The notes beneath the pieces were generated by a model that saw only the letters and a list, made by a program, of their open reading frames with translations, searched no databases and had not been told where the DNA came from. Below are positions 1 through 10,862 of a DNA stretch of 64,000 nucleotides, piece by piece. The DNA is taken from positions 620,001 to 684,000 of the forward strand of contig NZ_CP026115.2 of NCBI RefSeq assembly GCF_009883635.2. Reading direction: 5' to 3'. How positions within the stretch are numbered: position 1 is the stretch's first letter; each line of letters opens with the position of its first letter. The translations under genes and the position numbers were made by a program. The DNA comes from Pseudomonas putida (GTDB lineage: Bacteria; Pseudomonadota; Gammaproteobacteria; Pseudomonadales; Pseudomonadaceae).

Positions 1-2
1 TA

Positions 3-449
3 GGCTTCGAGATCCGCCGCGTGGACGTCTCGCAGTACATCAACCGCCTGCGCTCGCGTGACTTCGACATGATCGTCGGCGGCTTCGCGCAATCCAATTC
101 GCCCGGCAACGAGCAGCGTGAATTCTGGTCCAGCACTGCCGCCGACAACCCCGGCAGCCGCAACTTCATCGGCCTGCGCGACCCGGCCATCGATCAACTG
201 GTGGAGGAACTGATCAATGCCGACTCGCGCCAGAGCCTGATCGACCACTGCCGCGCCCTCGACCGCGTGCTGCAATGGGGTTACTACGTGGTGCCCAACT
301 GGCATATCAAGACCAATCGGGTGGCCTACTGGAACCACATCGGCCACCCCAAGGTATCGCCCAAGTATGACGTCGGCATCGACACCTGGTGGGTCAAGCC
401 GGACGTGACCCCAGCGGTCAGCGAAGCCCCTGCGGACGAGGCCAACTGA
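3..449 (+). CDS. Extracellular solute-binding protein, family 5 (3' end only)
   Basis: This is the C-terminal ~148 residues of a periplasmic oligopeptide-binding protein; the 5' part lies before the window. The frame is open from base 3. The visible part contains the family-5 C-terminal lobe, with a region reading '[10 protein letters not shown]' and a late 'YYVVPNWH' segment that resemble YejA-type proteins. It ends at TGA 447-449, one base before the ATG of the permease gene, so it is the first visible member of a yejABEF operon. By family knowledge it delivers peptides or peptide-nucleotides to the YejBEF importer. Substrate is unknown. Confidence 0.9.
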   Translation, partial: GFEIRRVDVSQYINRLRSRDFDMIVGGFAQSNSPGNEQREFWSSTAADNPGSRNFIGLRDPAIDQLVEELINADSRQSLIDHCRALDRVLQWGYYVVPNWHIKTNRVAYWNHIGHPKVSPKYDVGIDTWWVKPDVTPAVSEAPADEAN

Positions 450-450
450 C

Positions 451-1524
451 ATGCTGGCCTATATCCTGCGCCGCCTGCTGCTGATCATCCCGACCCTGTT
501 CGGCATCCTGATCATCAACTTCATCATCGTCCAGGCCGCCCCCGGCGGCCCGGTTGAGCAGATGATCGCCAAGCTCGAAGGCTTCGAGGGCGCCACCAGC
601 CGTATCGCCGGCGGCGGCGCCGAAGTTTCGGTAGCCGGTTCCAACTACCGCGGCGCCCAGGGCCTGGACCCGGCGCTGATCGCCGAGATCGAGCACATGT
701 ACGGCTTCGACAAGTCGGCGCCCGAACGCCTGTGGATCATGGTCAAGAACTACGCCACGCTGGACTTCGGCGACAGCTTCTTCCGTGACGCCAAGGTCAT
801 CGACCTGATCGCCGAGAAGATGCCAGTATCGATCTCGCTGGGGCTGTGGAGCACGCTGATCATGTACCTGGTGTCGATCCCGCTGGGCATTGCCAAGGCC
901 GTGCGCCACGGCAGCCACTTCGACGTCTGGACCAGTTCGGCGATCATCGTCGGCTACGCCATCCCGGCGTTCCTGTTCGCCATCCTGCTGATCGTGCTGT
1001 TCGCCGGTGGCAGCTACTTCGACTGGTTCCCGCTGCGCGGCCTGACCTCGAACAACTTCGACGAACTTAGCACCACCGGCAAGGTACTGGACTACTTCTG
1101 GCACCTGGTGCTGCCGATCACCGCACTGGTGATCGGTAACTTCGCCACCATGACCCTGCTGACCAAGAACAGCTTCCTCGACGAGATCAACAAGCAGTAC
1201 GTGGTCACCGCCAAGGCCAAGGGCCTGAGCCGGCCGCGTGTGCTGTACGGGCATGTGTTCCGCAATGCCATGCTGCTGGTGATCGCCGGCTTCCCGTCGG
1301 CGTTCATCGGCATCTTCTTCACCGGCTCCCTGCTGATCGAGGTGATCTTCAGCCTCGACGGCCTGGGCCTGATGAGCTTCGAAGCGGCGATCAACCGCGA
1401 CTACCCGGTGGTCTTCGGCACCCTGTTCATCTTCACCCTGCTCGGGCTGGTGGTGAAGCTGATCGGCGACCTGACCTACACCCTGGTCGATCCACGCATC
1501 GACTTTGCCAGCCGGGAGCACTGA
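451..1524 (+). CDS. yejB: Peptide ABC transporter permease YejB
   Basis: This 357-residue inner-membrane permease is one of the two membrane subunits of a Yej (oligopeptide / microcin C type) importer. It starts with a hydrophobic helix (about residues 8-28) and has a long periplasmic segment after it, followed by a membrane domain. The EAA cytoplasmic loop that docks on the ATPase is seen near residues 250-275 ('[20 protein letters not shown]'). The gene follows the binding-protein gene by one base and precedes yejE by one base, indicating a single transcript with coupled translation. Confidence 0.95.
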   Translation: MLAYILRRLLLIIPTLFGILIINFIIVQAAPGGPVEQMIAKLEGFEGATSRIAGGGAEVSVAGSNYRGAQGLDPALIAEIEHMYGFDKSAPERLWIMVKNYATLDFGDSFFRDAKVIDLIAEKMPVSISLGLWSTLIMYLVSIPLGIAKAVRHGSHFDVWTSSAIIVGYAIPAFLFAILLIVLFAGGSYFDWFPLRGLTSNNFDELSTTGKVLDYFWHLVLPITALVIGNFATMTLLTKNSFLDEINKQYVVTAKAKGLSRPRVLYGHVFRNAMLLVIAGFPSAFIGIFFTGSLLIEVIFSLDGLGLMSFEAAINRDYPVVFGTLFIFTLLGLVVKLIGDLTYTLVDPRIDFASREH

Positions 1525-1525
1525 C

Positions 1526-2545
1526 ATGGCCTTGTCCCCCCTCAACCGCCGGCGCTTCGAGCGCTTCAAGGCCAACCGCCGAGGCTGGTGGTCACTGTGG
1601 CTGTTCCTGATCCTGTTCGGCCTGAGCCTGGGCGCCGAGCTGATTGCCAACGACAAGCCGATTGCCGTGCGCTACGACGGCTCGTGGTACTTCCCGGCAT
1701 TCAAGCGCTACCCGGAAACCACCTTCGGTGGCGAATTCCCGCTGGAGGCCAACTACAAGAGCCCGTACATCCGCGACCTGCTGGAGAAGAAAGACAGCTT
1801 GGTGGTCTGGGCGCCGATCCCGTTCAGCTACCAGAGCATCAACTACGACCTGCGCGTACCGGCTCCGGCGCCGCCCTCGGCGGACAACTGGCTGGGTACC
1901 GACGACCAGGGCCGCGACGTGCTGGCGCGGGTGATCTATGGCTTCAGGGTGTCGGTGCTGTTCGCACTCACCCTGACCCTGCTCAGTTCCATCGTCGGCG
2001 TCATCGCCGGTGCCCTGCAGGGTTTCTACGGTGGCTGGGTCGACCTTGCCGGGCAACGCTTCCTGGAAATCTGGTCCGGTCTGCCGGTGCTGTACCTGTT
2101 GATCATCCTTGCCAGCTTCGTGCAGCCCAACTTCTGGTGGTTGCTGGGCATCATGCTGCTGTTCTCGTGGATGAGCCTGGTGGACGTGGTGCGCGCCGAG
2201 TTCCTGCGCGGGCGCAACCTGGAATACGTGCGCGCGGCCCGCGCCCTGGGCATGCGCAACGGCGCGATCATGTACCGGCACATCCTGCCCAATGCCATGA
2301 TTTCGACCATGACCTTCATGCCGTTCATCCTCACCGGTGCCATCGGCACCCTGACTGCGCTGGACTTCCTCGGCTTCGGCCTGCCCCCCGGCGCACCGTC
2401 GCTGGGCGAGCTGGTGGCGCAAGGCAAGTCCAACCTGCAAGCCCCGTGGCTGGGCATCAGCGCCTTCGCCGTGCTGGCGATCATGCTGAGCCTGCTGGTA
2501 TTCATCGGCGAATCCGCCCGCGATGCCTTCGACCCGAGGAAGTGA
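1526..2545 (+). CDS. yejE: Peptide ABC transporter permease YejE
   Basis: This 339-residue partner permease has an N-terminal cytoplasmic tail and first helix, a long periplasmic insert (about residues 40-115) typical of YejE, then a DppC-like membrane domain beginning near 'GTDDQGRDVLARVIYG'. The EAA loop is 'EYVRAARALGMRNGAIMYRH'. I chose the ATG at 1526 over an upstream in-frame codon because it follows the yejB stop directly and gives the usual N-terminus. It ends one base before the yejF ATG. Confidence 0.95.
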   Translation: MALSPLNRRRFERFKANRRGWWSLWLFLILFGLSLGAELIANDKPIAVRYDGSWYFPAFKRYPETTFGGEFPLEANYKSPYIRDLLEKKDSLVVWAPIPFSYQSINYDLRVPAPAPPSADNWLGTDDQGRDVLARVIYGFRVSVLFALTLTLLSSIVGVIAGALQGFYGGWVDLAGQRFLEIWSGLPVLYLLIILASFVQPNFWWLLGIMLLFSWMSLVDVVRAEFLRGRNLEYVRAARALGMRNGAIMYRHILPNAMISTMTFMPFILTGAIGTLTALDFLGFGLPPGAPSLGELVAQGKSNLQAPWLGISAFAVLAIMLSLLVFIGESARDAFDPRK

Positions 2546-2546
2546 A

Positions 2547-4145
2547 ATGAGCGAACAGAACCTGATCGAAGTGCGCGACCTGGCGGTGGAGTTTGTCACC
2601 GGCGAGCAAGTCAACCGGGTGGTCGACGGCATCAGCTTCGACATCCGCAAGGGCGAAACCCTGGCCCTGGTCGGCGAAAGCGGCTCGGGCAAATCCGTCA
2701 CCGCGCACTCGATCCTGCGCCTGCTGCCCTACCCGCTGGCCCGCCACCCCAGTGGCAGCATCCGCTATGAAGGCAAGGACTTGCTGCAGCAGAACGAGAA
2801 GACCCTGCAGCGTATTCGCGGCAATCGCATCGCGATGATCTTCCAGGAGCCGATGACCTCGCTGAACCCGCTGCACTGCATCGAGAAGCAGATCAACGAA
2901 ATCCTCCTGCTGCACAAGGGCCTGACCGGCAAGGAAGCGACAGCGCGCACGCTGGAACTGCTGGAATTGGTCGGCATCCCCGAACCGCGCAAGCGCCTGA
3001 AGGCGCTGCCCCACGAGCTGTCCGGCGGCCAGCGCCAGCGGGTGATGATCGCCATGGCCCTGGCCAACGAGCCGGAGCTGTTGATTGCCGACGAGCCGAC
3101 CACGGCGCTGGATGTGACCGTGCAGCTGAAGATCCTCGACCTGCTGAAAAAGCTGCAGGCAAAGTTAGGCATGGCCTTGCTGCTGATCAGTCACGACCTC
3201 AACCTGGTACGCCGCATCGCCCACCGCGTGTGCGTGATGCAGCGCGGGCAGATCGTCGAACAGGCCGAATGCGCCAGGCTATTCAGTGCCCCGCAGCATC
3301 ACTACACGCAGATGCTGATCAATGCCGAGCCCAGCGGGCTGCCGGCGCATAACCCGGTGGGTGCGCCATTGCTGGAGGTGAATGACCTGAAGGTCTGGTT
3401 CCCGATCAAAAAGGGGCTGTTGCGCAAGACGGTTGACCACGTGAAGGCGGTGGACGGGATCAACTTCAGCCTGCCCCAGGGGCAGACGCTGGGGATTGTC
3501 GGCGAATCCGGGTCGGGCAAGTCGACACTGGGGCTGGCGATTCTGCGGTTGATCTCCAGCCAAGGCGGTATCCGCTTTCATGGCCAACAGCTCGAAGGGA
3601 TGAACCAGAAGGCAGTGCGGCCGCTGCGGCGGGAAATGCAGGTGGTGTTCCAGGACCCCTTTGGCAGCCTGAGCCCGCGCATGTGTGTTGCAGACATCGT
3701 CGGCGAGGGGTTGCGGATTCACAAGATCGGCACGCCTGAGGAGCAGGAAGCCGCAATCGTTGCGGCGCTGGAGGAAGTGGGGCTGGACCCGCGCACCCGC
3801 CATCGCTACCCCCATGAGTTTTCCGGCGGCCAGCGCCAGCGCATCGCCATTGCCCGGGCACTGGTGTTGAAGCCGGCGTTGATTCTGCTGGATGAACCGA
3901 CCTCGGCGCTGGACCGCACGGTGCAGCGGCAGGTGGTGGAGTTGCTGCGCAACCTGCAGGCCAAGTACAACCTGACGTACCTGTTCATCAGCCATGACCT
4001 TGCGGTGGTCAAGGCGCTGAGCCACCAGTTGATGGTGATCAAGCATGGGCATGTGGTGGAGCAAGGGGATGCGCGGGAGATCTTCCATGCGCCGCAACAT
4101 GTTTATACGAAACAATTGTTGGAAGCGGCGTTTCTGGTGGAGTGA
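2547..4145 (+). CDS. yejF: Peptide ABC transporter ATP-binding protein YejF (two NBDs)
   Basis: This 532-residue protein is a tandem ATPase for the Yej importer. Two complete nucleotide-binding domains are visible. The first has Walker A 'GESGSGKS', signature 'LSGGQRQR' and Walker B 'LLIADEPT'. The second has 'GESGSGKST', 'FSGGQRQR' and 'LILLDEPTSALD'. An OppC/DppD-like linker joins them after residue ~260. A single fused ATPase instead of separate D and F subunits is the YejF hallmark. The ATG at 2547 follows the yejE stop by one base. It is the last gene of the operon, and no clear terminator follows, only a hairpin without a T tract. Confidence 0.96.
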   Translation: MSEQNLIEVRDLAVEFVTGEQVNRVVDGISFDIRKGETLALVGESGSGKSVTAHSILRLLPYPLARHPSGSIRYEGKDLLQQNEKTLQRIRGNRIAMIFQEPMTSLNPLHCIEKQINEILLLHKGLTGKEATARTLELLELVGIPEPRKRLKALPHELSGGQRQRVMIAMALANEPELLIADEPTTALDVTVQLKILDLLKKLQAKLGMALLLISHDLNLVRRIAHRVCVMQRGQIVEQAECARLFSAPQHHYTQMLINAEPSGLPAHNPVGAPLLEVNDLKVWFPIKKGLLRKTVDHVKAVDGINFSLPQGQTLGIVGESGSGKSTLGLAILRLISSQGGIRFHGQQLEGMNQKAVRPLRREMQVVFQDPFGSLSPRMCVADIVGEGLRIHKIGTPEEQEAAIVAALEEVGLDPRTRHRYPHEFSGGQRQRIAIARALVLKPALILLDEPTSALDRTVQRQVVELLRNLQAKYNLTYLFISHDLAVVKALSHQLMVIKHGHVVEQGDAREIFHAPQHVYTKQLLEAAFLVE

Positions 4146-4213
4146 TACGGGGGCCTGGCTGCGGAATGCATGAAGGCTTACAGGTGTCTGCCGAGAGATT
4201 TGCAGCGCCTATT

Positions 4214-4245
4214 AGATCGAGCGCCGCACGGGCGGCGCTCGATCT
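4214..4245. repeat. Perfect 14-bp hairpin downstream of yejF
   Basis: The segment has two 14-base arms (AGATCGAGCGCCGC and its complement) separated by ACGG. It is not followed by a T run on either strand, so it is not a standard terminator. It lies between the convergent yejF and GFA-family genes. A related string (GGGCGGCGCTCGAT) occurs at about 24340, which suggests a small dispersed repeat rather than a unique operator. Confidence 0.7.
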
Positions 4246-4310
4246 CAGCTACTTTGCAAAAACCAAGGCATGCACCTGCCAGCCCTACTGCAATCCCTTG
4301 GCAGGCCCGC

Positions 4311-4694
4311 TCACCCGGCGAGTGAACACCAGCCCACCACCACACCCGTGTGAACATGCTTTTGCTTGCCAGGCCTGAACGGCGTATCCAGTGCTCCCAA
4401 CGCAATGGAAATCCAATCTGAATACTCGCCTGATGACCGAGACCAGAACAAACTGGATCCACAACGCGAACAAAACTCACGCCGCACCGCCTCCGAAGAG
4501 GCATAGCCCCTGAGAATCTCAGCACCACAAAGCAACCGCATCGCCCCCCGCGGCACGCTGCCATAACTGGCAAACGCCGCCCCGTGCCCTTTGCGGCACT
4601 GGCTGCAATGGCAATGACTCACGGCCTTGGGCGCAGTCCGCAACTCATAGCGTACGCCGCCACACAGGCAGCTCCCCTGATAATGCTCCGTCAT
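4311..4694 (-). CDS. GFA / CENP-V fold zinc protein
   Basis: This 127-residue protein belongs to the glutathione-dependent formaldehyde-activating (GFA) family, small zinc enzymes that use thiol adducts. The cysteine pattern is clear: C9 and C11 in 'GSCLCGG', C28, C30 and C33 in 'HCHCSQC', and C75 and C78 in 'FCSRC'. The extreme C-terminus ('GVVVGWCSLAG') does not look like the usual family ending, and other frames stay open there, so a late frameshift is possible but not shown. It stands alone and divergent from the fusion gene to its right. The substrate is not predictable. Confidence 0.85.
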   Translation of the reverse strand: MTEHYQGSCLCGGVRYELRTAPKAVSHCHCSQCRKGHGAAFASYGSVPRGAMRLLCGAEILRGYASSEAVRREFCSRCGSSLFWSRSSGEYSDWISIALGALDTPFRPGKQKHVHTGVVVGWCSLAG

Positions 4695-4788
4695 GGGTCA
4701 CTCCATCCCAGGAAACCAGCGAGCTTAACCTTGTCCCCTCGCCTGCGGAATACGCGACGCCATGACCGGGGCTCCGACGACTTCATTC

Positions 4789-4803
4789 ATCAGAAATTCT
4801 GAT
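4789..4803. promoter_or_regulatory. 15-bp palindrome in the divergent GFA/fusion-gene spacer
   Basis: The bases ATCAGAA-A-TTCTGAT form a perfect inverted repeat 76 bases before the ATG at 4879. It is between divergently transcribed genes, where an operator would be expected. No known regulator family is recognised from the half-site, so the role is inferred only from symmetry and position. Confidence 0.35.
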
Positions 4804-4878
4804 CACGATCGTCTTTCATCATCAGCCAGATCGGGAATAGATTCTCTCCGTCAACTCCCTGCAGCAACGGTAGAACCC

Positions 4879-7809
<2,931 letters not shown>

Positions 7810-7812
7810 CTG

Positions 7813-9072
7813 TCAAGGTGTGGGCCCCAACGCTGCGGCCCACGCCTGCAACGCCTCGCAGGCCGCCATGGCGATCTGCTCATCGGTGCGCCCGGTAAAC
7901 TGCCGCTCGATCGCATCGGCGGCAATCAACCCGGCAATGGTGGGCTTGCCCACCGCGTCGGTCAGGTCCAGCCACTCCCCCCAACTGGCAGGCTCGTCGT
8001 ACCAGCGCAGGTAGCCCGAGGAGGATCGCGGCCACCAACGCTCATCGAATTGCAGAATCACCTTTTCCAGCTTGCCCATTGCCAAGTGTGCCAGCGCTTG
8101 TTGCTGGGCGTCTGGTAGCGCGGGGTTGAAGTGCAGCGCTTTCAACACGCCCAGAGGGACTGTACAAATGCAGAAATCGCACGACTGGTCATTGACCACG
8201 ACCTTCGCGCCTGACCAGTCGATGGACGTCACCGGACTGTTCAGGCGAATATCCAGCCCCTGCGCCAGGCAATCTACAAGTTCGCTGTACCCACCGGGCA
8301 GCATGCGATCCCCATGCCCGACACCCCCTTCGTCCAGAGCGCAGACCGACAACTGCTTCACGGGCAGGCACGCTTCCAGTACCAGGTTGCCGTCGATGGC
8401 AAATTGCGTCGCTCGCGCGTGCGCTGGGTCGAGGCAGGCCATGTAGCGGTCGATGGCATCAGACAAGGGCAAACGCCGATCGATATTTTCCGTCAGGGCC
8501 AACCAGGCACCGTCGATGTCAGGCAGCACCCCGCCGCGTGCAGCAGCGAGCGGGTTGCCAAAGTCGGTCTCGACGCAAGCCAACCCCTGCTGCAGGGCAA
8601 GGGCGGCCAAAGGGTTGTCGGCGAAATGCTGAAGCCATGCAGCACCTTCATCTGCCCACACGCCACCCAGTTCGATAGTGTGCGTGCGCCCACCCGTTCG
8701 CCCCCTGGCCTCCAGAACGACGCATTCGATGCCTTGCTCGCGCAAGGACCGCGCAGCAGCCAGCCCCGCGCACCCAGCGCCGATCACGATCACCTTGCGA
8801 GCGCCGGCATTCAAAGCCGCCCCGGCAGCACGCAGGCCATCTTCCCATGCTCCATGGGTCATCGCCGGAGCAGTGGCGCTACAGGCCTCCCCGGCGATGA
8901 CCAGCCGCTTCTCCAGCACCTGGCCAAGGACTGACCGGTGTTGTCCGGTCCCCCCTGGCAGCAGTGCGCTGTAGGCACCGAGGCTGAACGGGTCTGCACT
9001 CCAGTGGGTGACATGCCATGCGACGGGTCTTTGCACCTGCTTCTCCTTGGCGGGATTGTCCGAGTCGTGCAT
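7813..9072 (-). CDS. Flavin amine oxidase with circularly permuted domain order
   Basis: This 419-residue protein has all the landmarks of the flavin amine oxidase family, in an unusual order. The segment that normally closes the protein comes first: 'HWSADPFSLGAYS' at residues 23-35, 'AGEA' at 60-63 and 'HGAWEDG' at 73-79. The Rossmann FAD motif GAGCAG follows at 98-103, with E121 for the ribose and 'GGRT' after it. The protein ends at the point (after 'ALGPTP') where the W..DP segment would usually begin. The frame is continuous. It faces a LysR gene across 53 bases. The substrate is unknown; an amine or amino acid is likely by family. Confidence 0.85.
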   Translation of the reverse strand: MHDSDNPAKEKQVQRPVAWHVTHWSADPFSLGAYSALLPGGTGQHRSVLGQVLEKRLVIAGEACSATAPAMTHGAWEDGLRAAGAALNAGARKVIVIGAGCAGLAAARSLREQGIECVVLEARGRTGGRTHTIELGGVWADEGAAWLQHFADNPLAALALQQGLACVETDFGNPLAAARGGVLPDIDGAWLALTENIDRRLPLSDAIDRYMACLDPAHARATQFAIDGNLVLEACLPVKQLSVCALDEGGVGHGDRMLPGGYSELVDCLAQGLDIRLNSPVTSIDWSGAKVVVNDQSCDFCICTVPLGVLKALHFNPALPDAQQQALAHLAMGKLEKVILQFDERWWPRSSSGYLRWYDEPASWGEWLDLTDAVGKPTIAGLIAADAIERQFTGRTDEQIAMAACEALQAWAAALGPTP

Positions 9073-9125
9073 TAATGTTCATAATTTCCAACCACAAAAG
9101 ACAATTATCATCAGGTTTACTGACA

Positions 9126-10031
9126 ATGGCCTTTACCAGCGACTCCCTGGCAATTTTCCTTGCAGTCATGGATGCCGGGTCGTTTTCTGCAGCTGCTCGG
9201 AAGCTGGGGCGTGTACCGTCGGCCGTGAGCATGGCGATCGCGCAACTGGAAGCCGAGCTGGACCTGGCCCTGTTCGACCGGGCTACACGTAAAGCCCTGC
9301 CTACCAGTGCTGCCCTGGCGCTGGAGCCGCAAGCCAGGCAGGTGATCTGCCAGCTCAACCTGCTCGACGCCCAAGCCCTGCAACTGCACCAGGGGCTGGA
9401 AAAACGCCTGACCATCGCCATGGCCCCGGAGCTGCAGACCGGCCGCTGGAGCCAGCCGCTGGAAACCCTGGCGAAGGAGTTTCCCAGCCTGGAGATCGAA
9501 GTGCGCTCGGCGACCCAGACCGAAGCGGTGCGTTTGCTGCATGAAGGCAGCGTACAACTGGCGCTGGTGTTCGAACGGCCAGGGATCGATGAGCGCGAAT
9601 CCTTTCTCGAAGCGGGCAGCCAACTGCTGGTGGCTGTCGCTTCACCGCGTCACCCCGCTGGCAGCAACAGCGGTACACCGCTACCTGAGGAAGCGTTTGC
9701 CGAACAGCGGCAGATCATCGTGGCTTCGGGCAAAGCCACCGGCTCGGACCCGCGCATGGTGCTGTCGCGGCGGATATGGTTGACCGACAGCTATTTGGCG
9801 ACGCTCGACCTGGTGCAGTCCGGCCTGGGCTGGGCCTACTTGCCGCAGCCGCTGGTGGAGCCGTTGATTGCTTCGGGGGCACTGGCCGAGGTGCGGTTTG
9901 ATAACATGGCCAGCCGCTTGCGGCTGTGGGTGGACATCATCTGGCTGAAACCACGGCCATTGGGCCTGGGTGCCAGGCGCTATCTGGAGGTCATGCGCCA
10001 GCTGTTCGAAAAGGAACCCCCCAGGGCCTGA
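9126..10031 (+). CDS. LysR-family transcriptional regulator
   Basis: This 301-residue regulator has an N-terminal winged helix-turn-helix (residues ~5-62, with 'GSFSAAARKLGRVPSAVSMAI') and a LysR effector domain from ~90. The upstream in-frame extension to 9018 would overlap the divergent oxidase gene and lacks family resemblance, so the ATG at 9126 is used. LysR proteins commonly control the divergent neighbour, so regulation of the amine oxidase gene at 7813-9072 is inferred. Confidence 0.92.
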   Translation: MAFTSDSLAIFLAVMDAGSFSAAARKLGRVPSAVSMAIAQLEAELDLALFDRATRKALPTSAALALEPQARQVICQLNLLDAQALQLHQGLEKRLTIAMAPELQTGRWSQPLETLAKEFPSLEIEVRSATQTEAVRLLHEGSVQLALVFERPGIDERESFLEAGSQLLVAVASPRHPAGSNSGTPLPEEAFAEQRQIIVASGKATGSDPRMVLSRRIWLTDSYLATLDLVQSGLGWAYLPQPLVEPLIASGALAEVRFDNMASRLRLWVDIIWLKPRPLGLGARRYLEVMRQLFEKEPPRA

Positions 10032-10046
10032 TATCACGCATATCTC

Positions 10047-10153
10047 CTGTAGGAGCGGGCTTGCCCCGCGAACACCGGCTTAGCCGGTGCCATCCCGCGA
10101 TATGCATGGCACCGGCTCCGCCGGTGTTCGCGGGACAAGCCCGCTCCTACAGG
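10047..10153. repeat. Paired REP-like inverted repeat
   Basis: Two arms of about 46 bases, both beginning with the core CCTGTAGGAGCGGGCTTG, face each other around a short centre near 10094-10108, with only a few mismatches. This is the typical form of P. putida-type REP doublets. It sits between the convergent LysR and kdpE genes, the usual extragenic position, and may act as a bidirectional transcription end. Confidence 0.85.
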
Positions 10154-10166
10154 GGTTCAGTGTCAT

Positions 10167-10862
10167 TCATGAGAGTGGAGCCACCAGGCGGTAACCCACT
10201 CCGGCCTCGGTAATGATGAACCGGGGCGCCGTCGGATCATCGCCGAGCTTCTGCCGCAAATGCCCCACCACGATCCGCAGGTAGTGGGTGTCGTCGACAT
10301 GGGTCGGCCCCCAGATGTCCTTGAGCAATTGTTGCTGGGTAATCACCCGCCCCGGGTGCCCCGCCAGTTGTGCAAGCAGCGCGTACTCCTTGCGCGTCAG
10401 TGCGATCTCCAGGCCATCCAGCGTCACTTTGCGAAAGGCGAAGTCCACCACCAGCGGTCCGAAGCTCGCCGTCACTTCGCTACCGCCCGACTGCGGTACC
10501 TGGCGCAGCAGCGCGCGTACCCGGGCCAGAAACTCCTGGATGCCAAAGGGCTTGGTCACATAGTCATTGGCACCGCCATCCAGCGCATCGACCTTCTGAA
10601 CCTCGCTGGCCCGCACCGACAACACCAGCACCGGCACCGCGCTCCACTCGCGCAACTCACGCAGCACTTGCTGGCCGTCCATGTCGGGCAGGCCGAGGTC
10701 GAGCACCACCAGGTCGGGCTTGGCCAGCGCGGCCTGGGCCAGGCCTTCGCTGCCGGTGGCGGCTTCGATCACCTTGTAGCCTTGGGAGCTGAGGCTGATG
10801 CGCAGGAACTTGCGGATCTGTGGTTCGTCGTCGATGACCAACAGGGTGGCGGACTGGCTCAT
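10167..10862 (-). CDS. kdpE: Potassium response regulator KdpE
   Basis: This 231-residue OmpR-class regulator has a receiver domain (acidic pair D11-D12, phospho-acceptor D55 in 'VVLDLGLPD') and a C-terminal winged helix ending in the 'RIVVGHLRQKLGDD' recognition region. It activates kdpFABC when potassium is short or turgor falls. Its ATG overlaps the kdpD stop by four bases (ATGA), so the two are translationally coupled. I used this ATG and not an upstream one that would lie deep inside kdpD. Confidence 0.97.
   Translation of the reverse strand: MSQSATLLVIDDEPQIRKFLRISLSSQGYKVIEAATGSEGLAQAALAKPDLVVLDLGLPDMDGQQVLRELREWSAVPVLVLSVRASEVQKVDALDGGANDYVTKPFGIQEFLARVRALLRQVPQSGGSEVTASFGPLVVDFAFRKVTLDGLEIALTRKEYALLAQLAGHPGRVITQQQLLKDIWGPTHVDDTHYLRIVVGHLRQKLGDDPTAPRFIITEAGVGYRLVAPLS

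Noticed and set aside
418..1656. Antisense frame over yejB
   Set aside because: It is Gln/Arg/Asp-rich shadow sequence without motifs, over a clear permease gene.
451..4145. Microcin or peptide-antibiotic immunity locus
   Set aside because: The Yej importer is a normal peptide transporter; no precursor peptide or modification genes are near.
4311..4700. Clear frameshift in the GFA gene
   Set aside because: All metal cysteines and the core are in one frame. Only the last few residues look odd, which may be natural variation.
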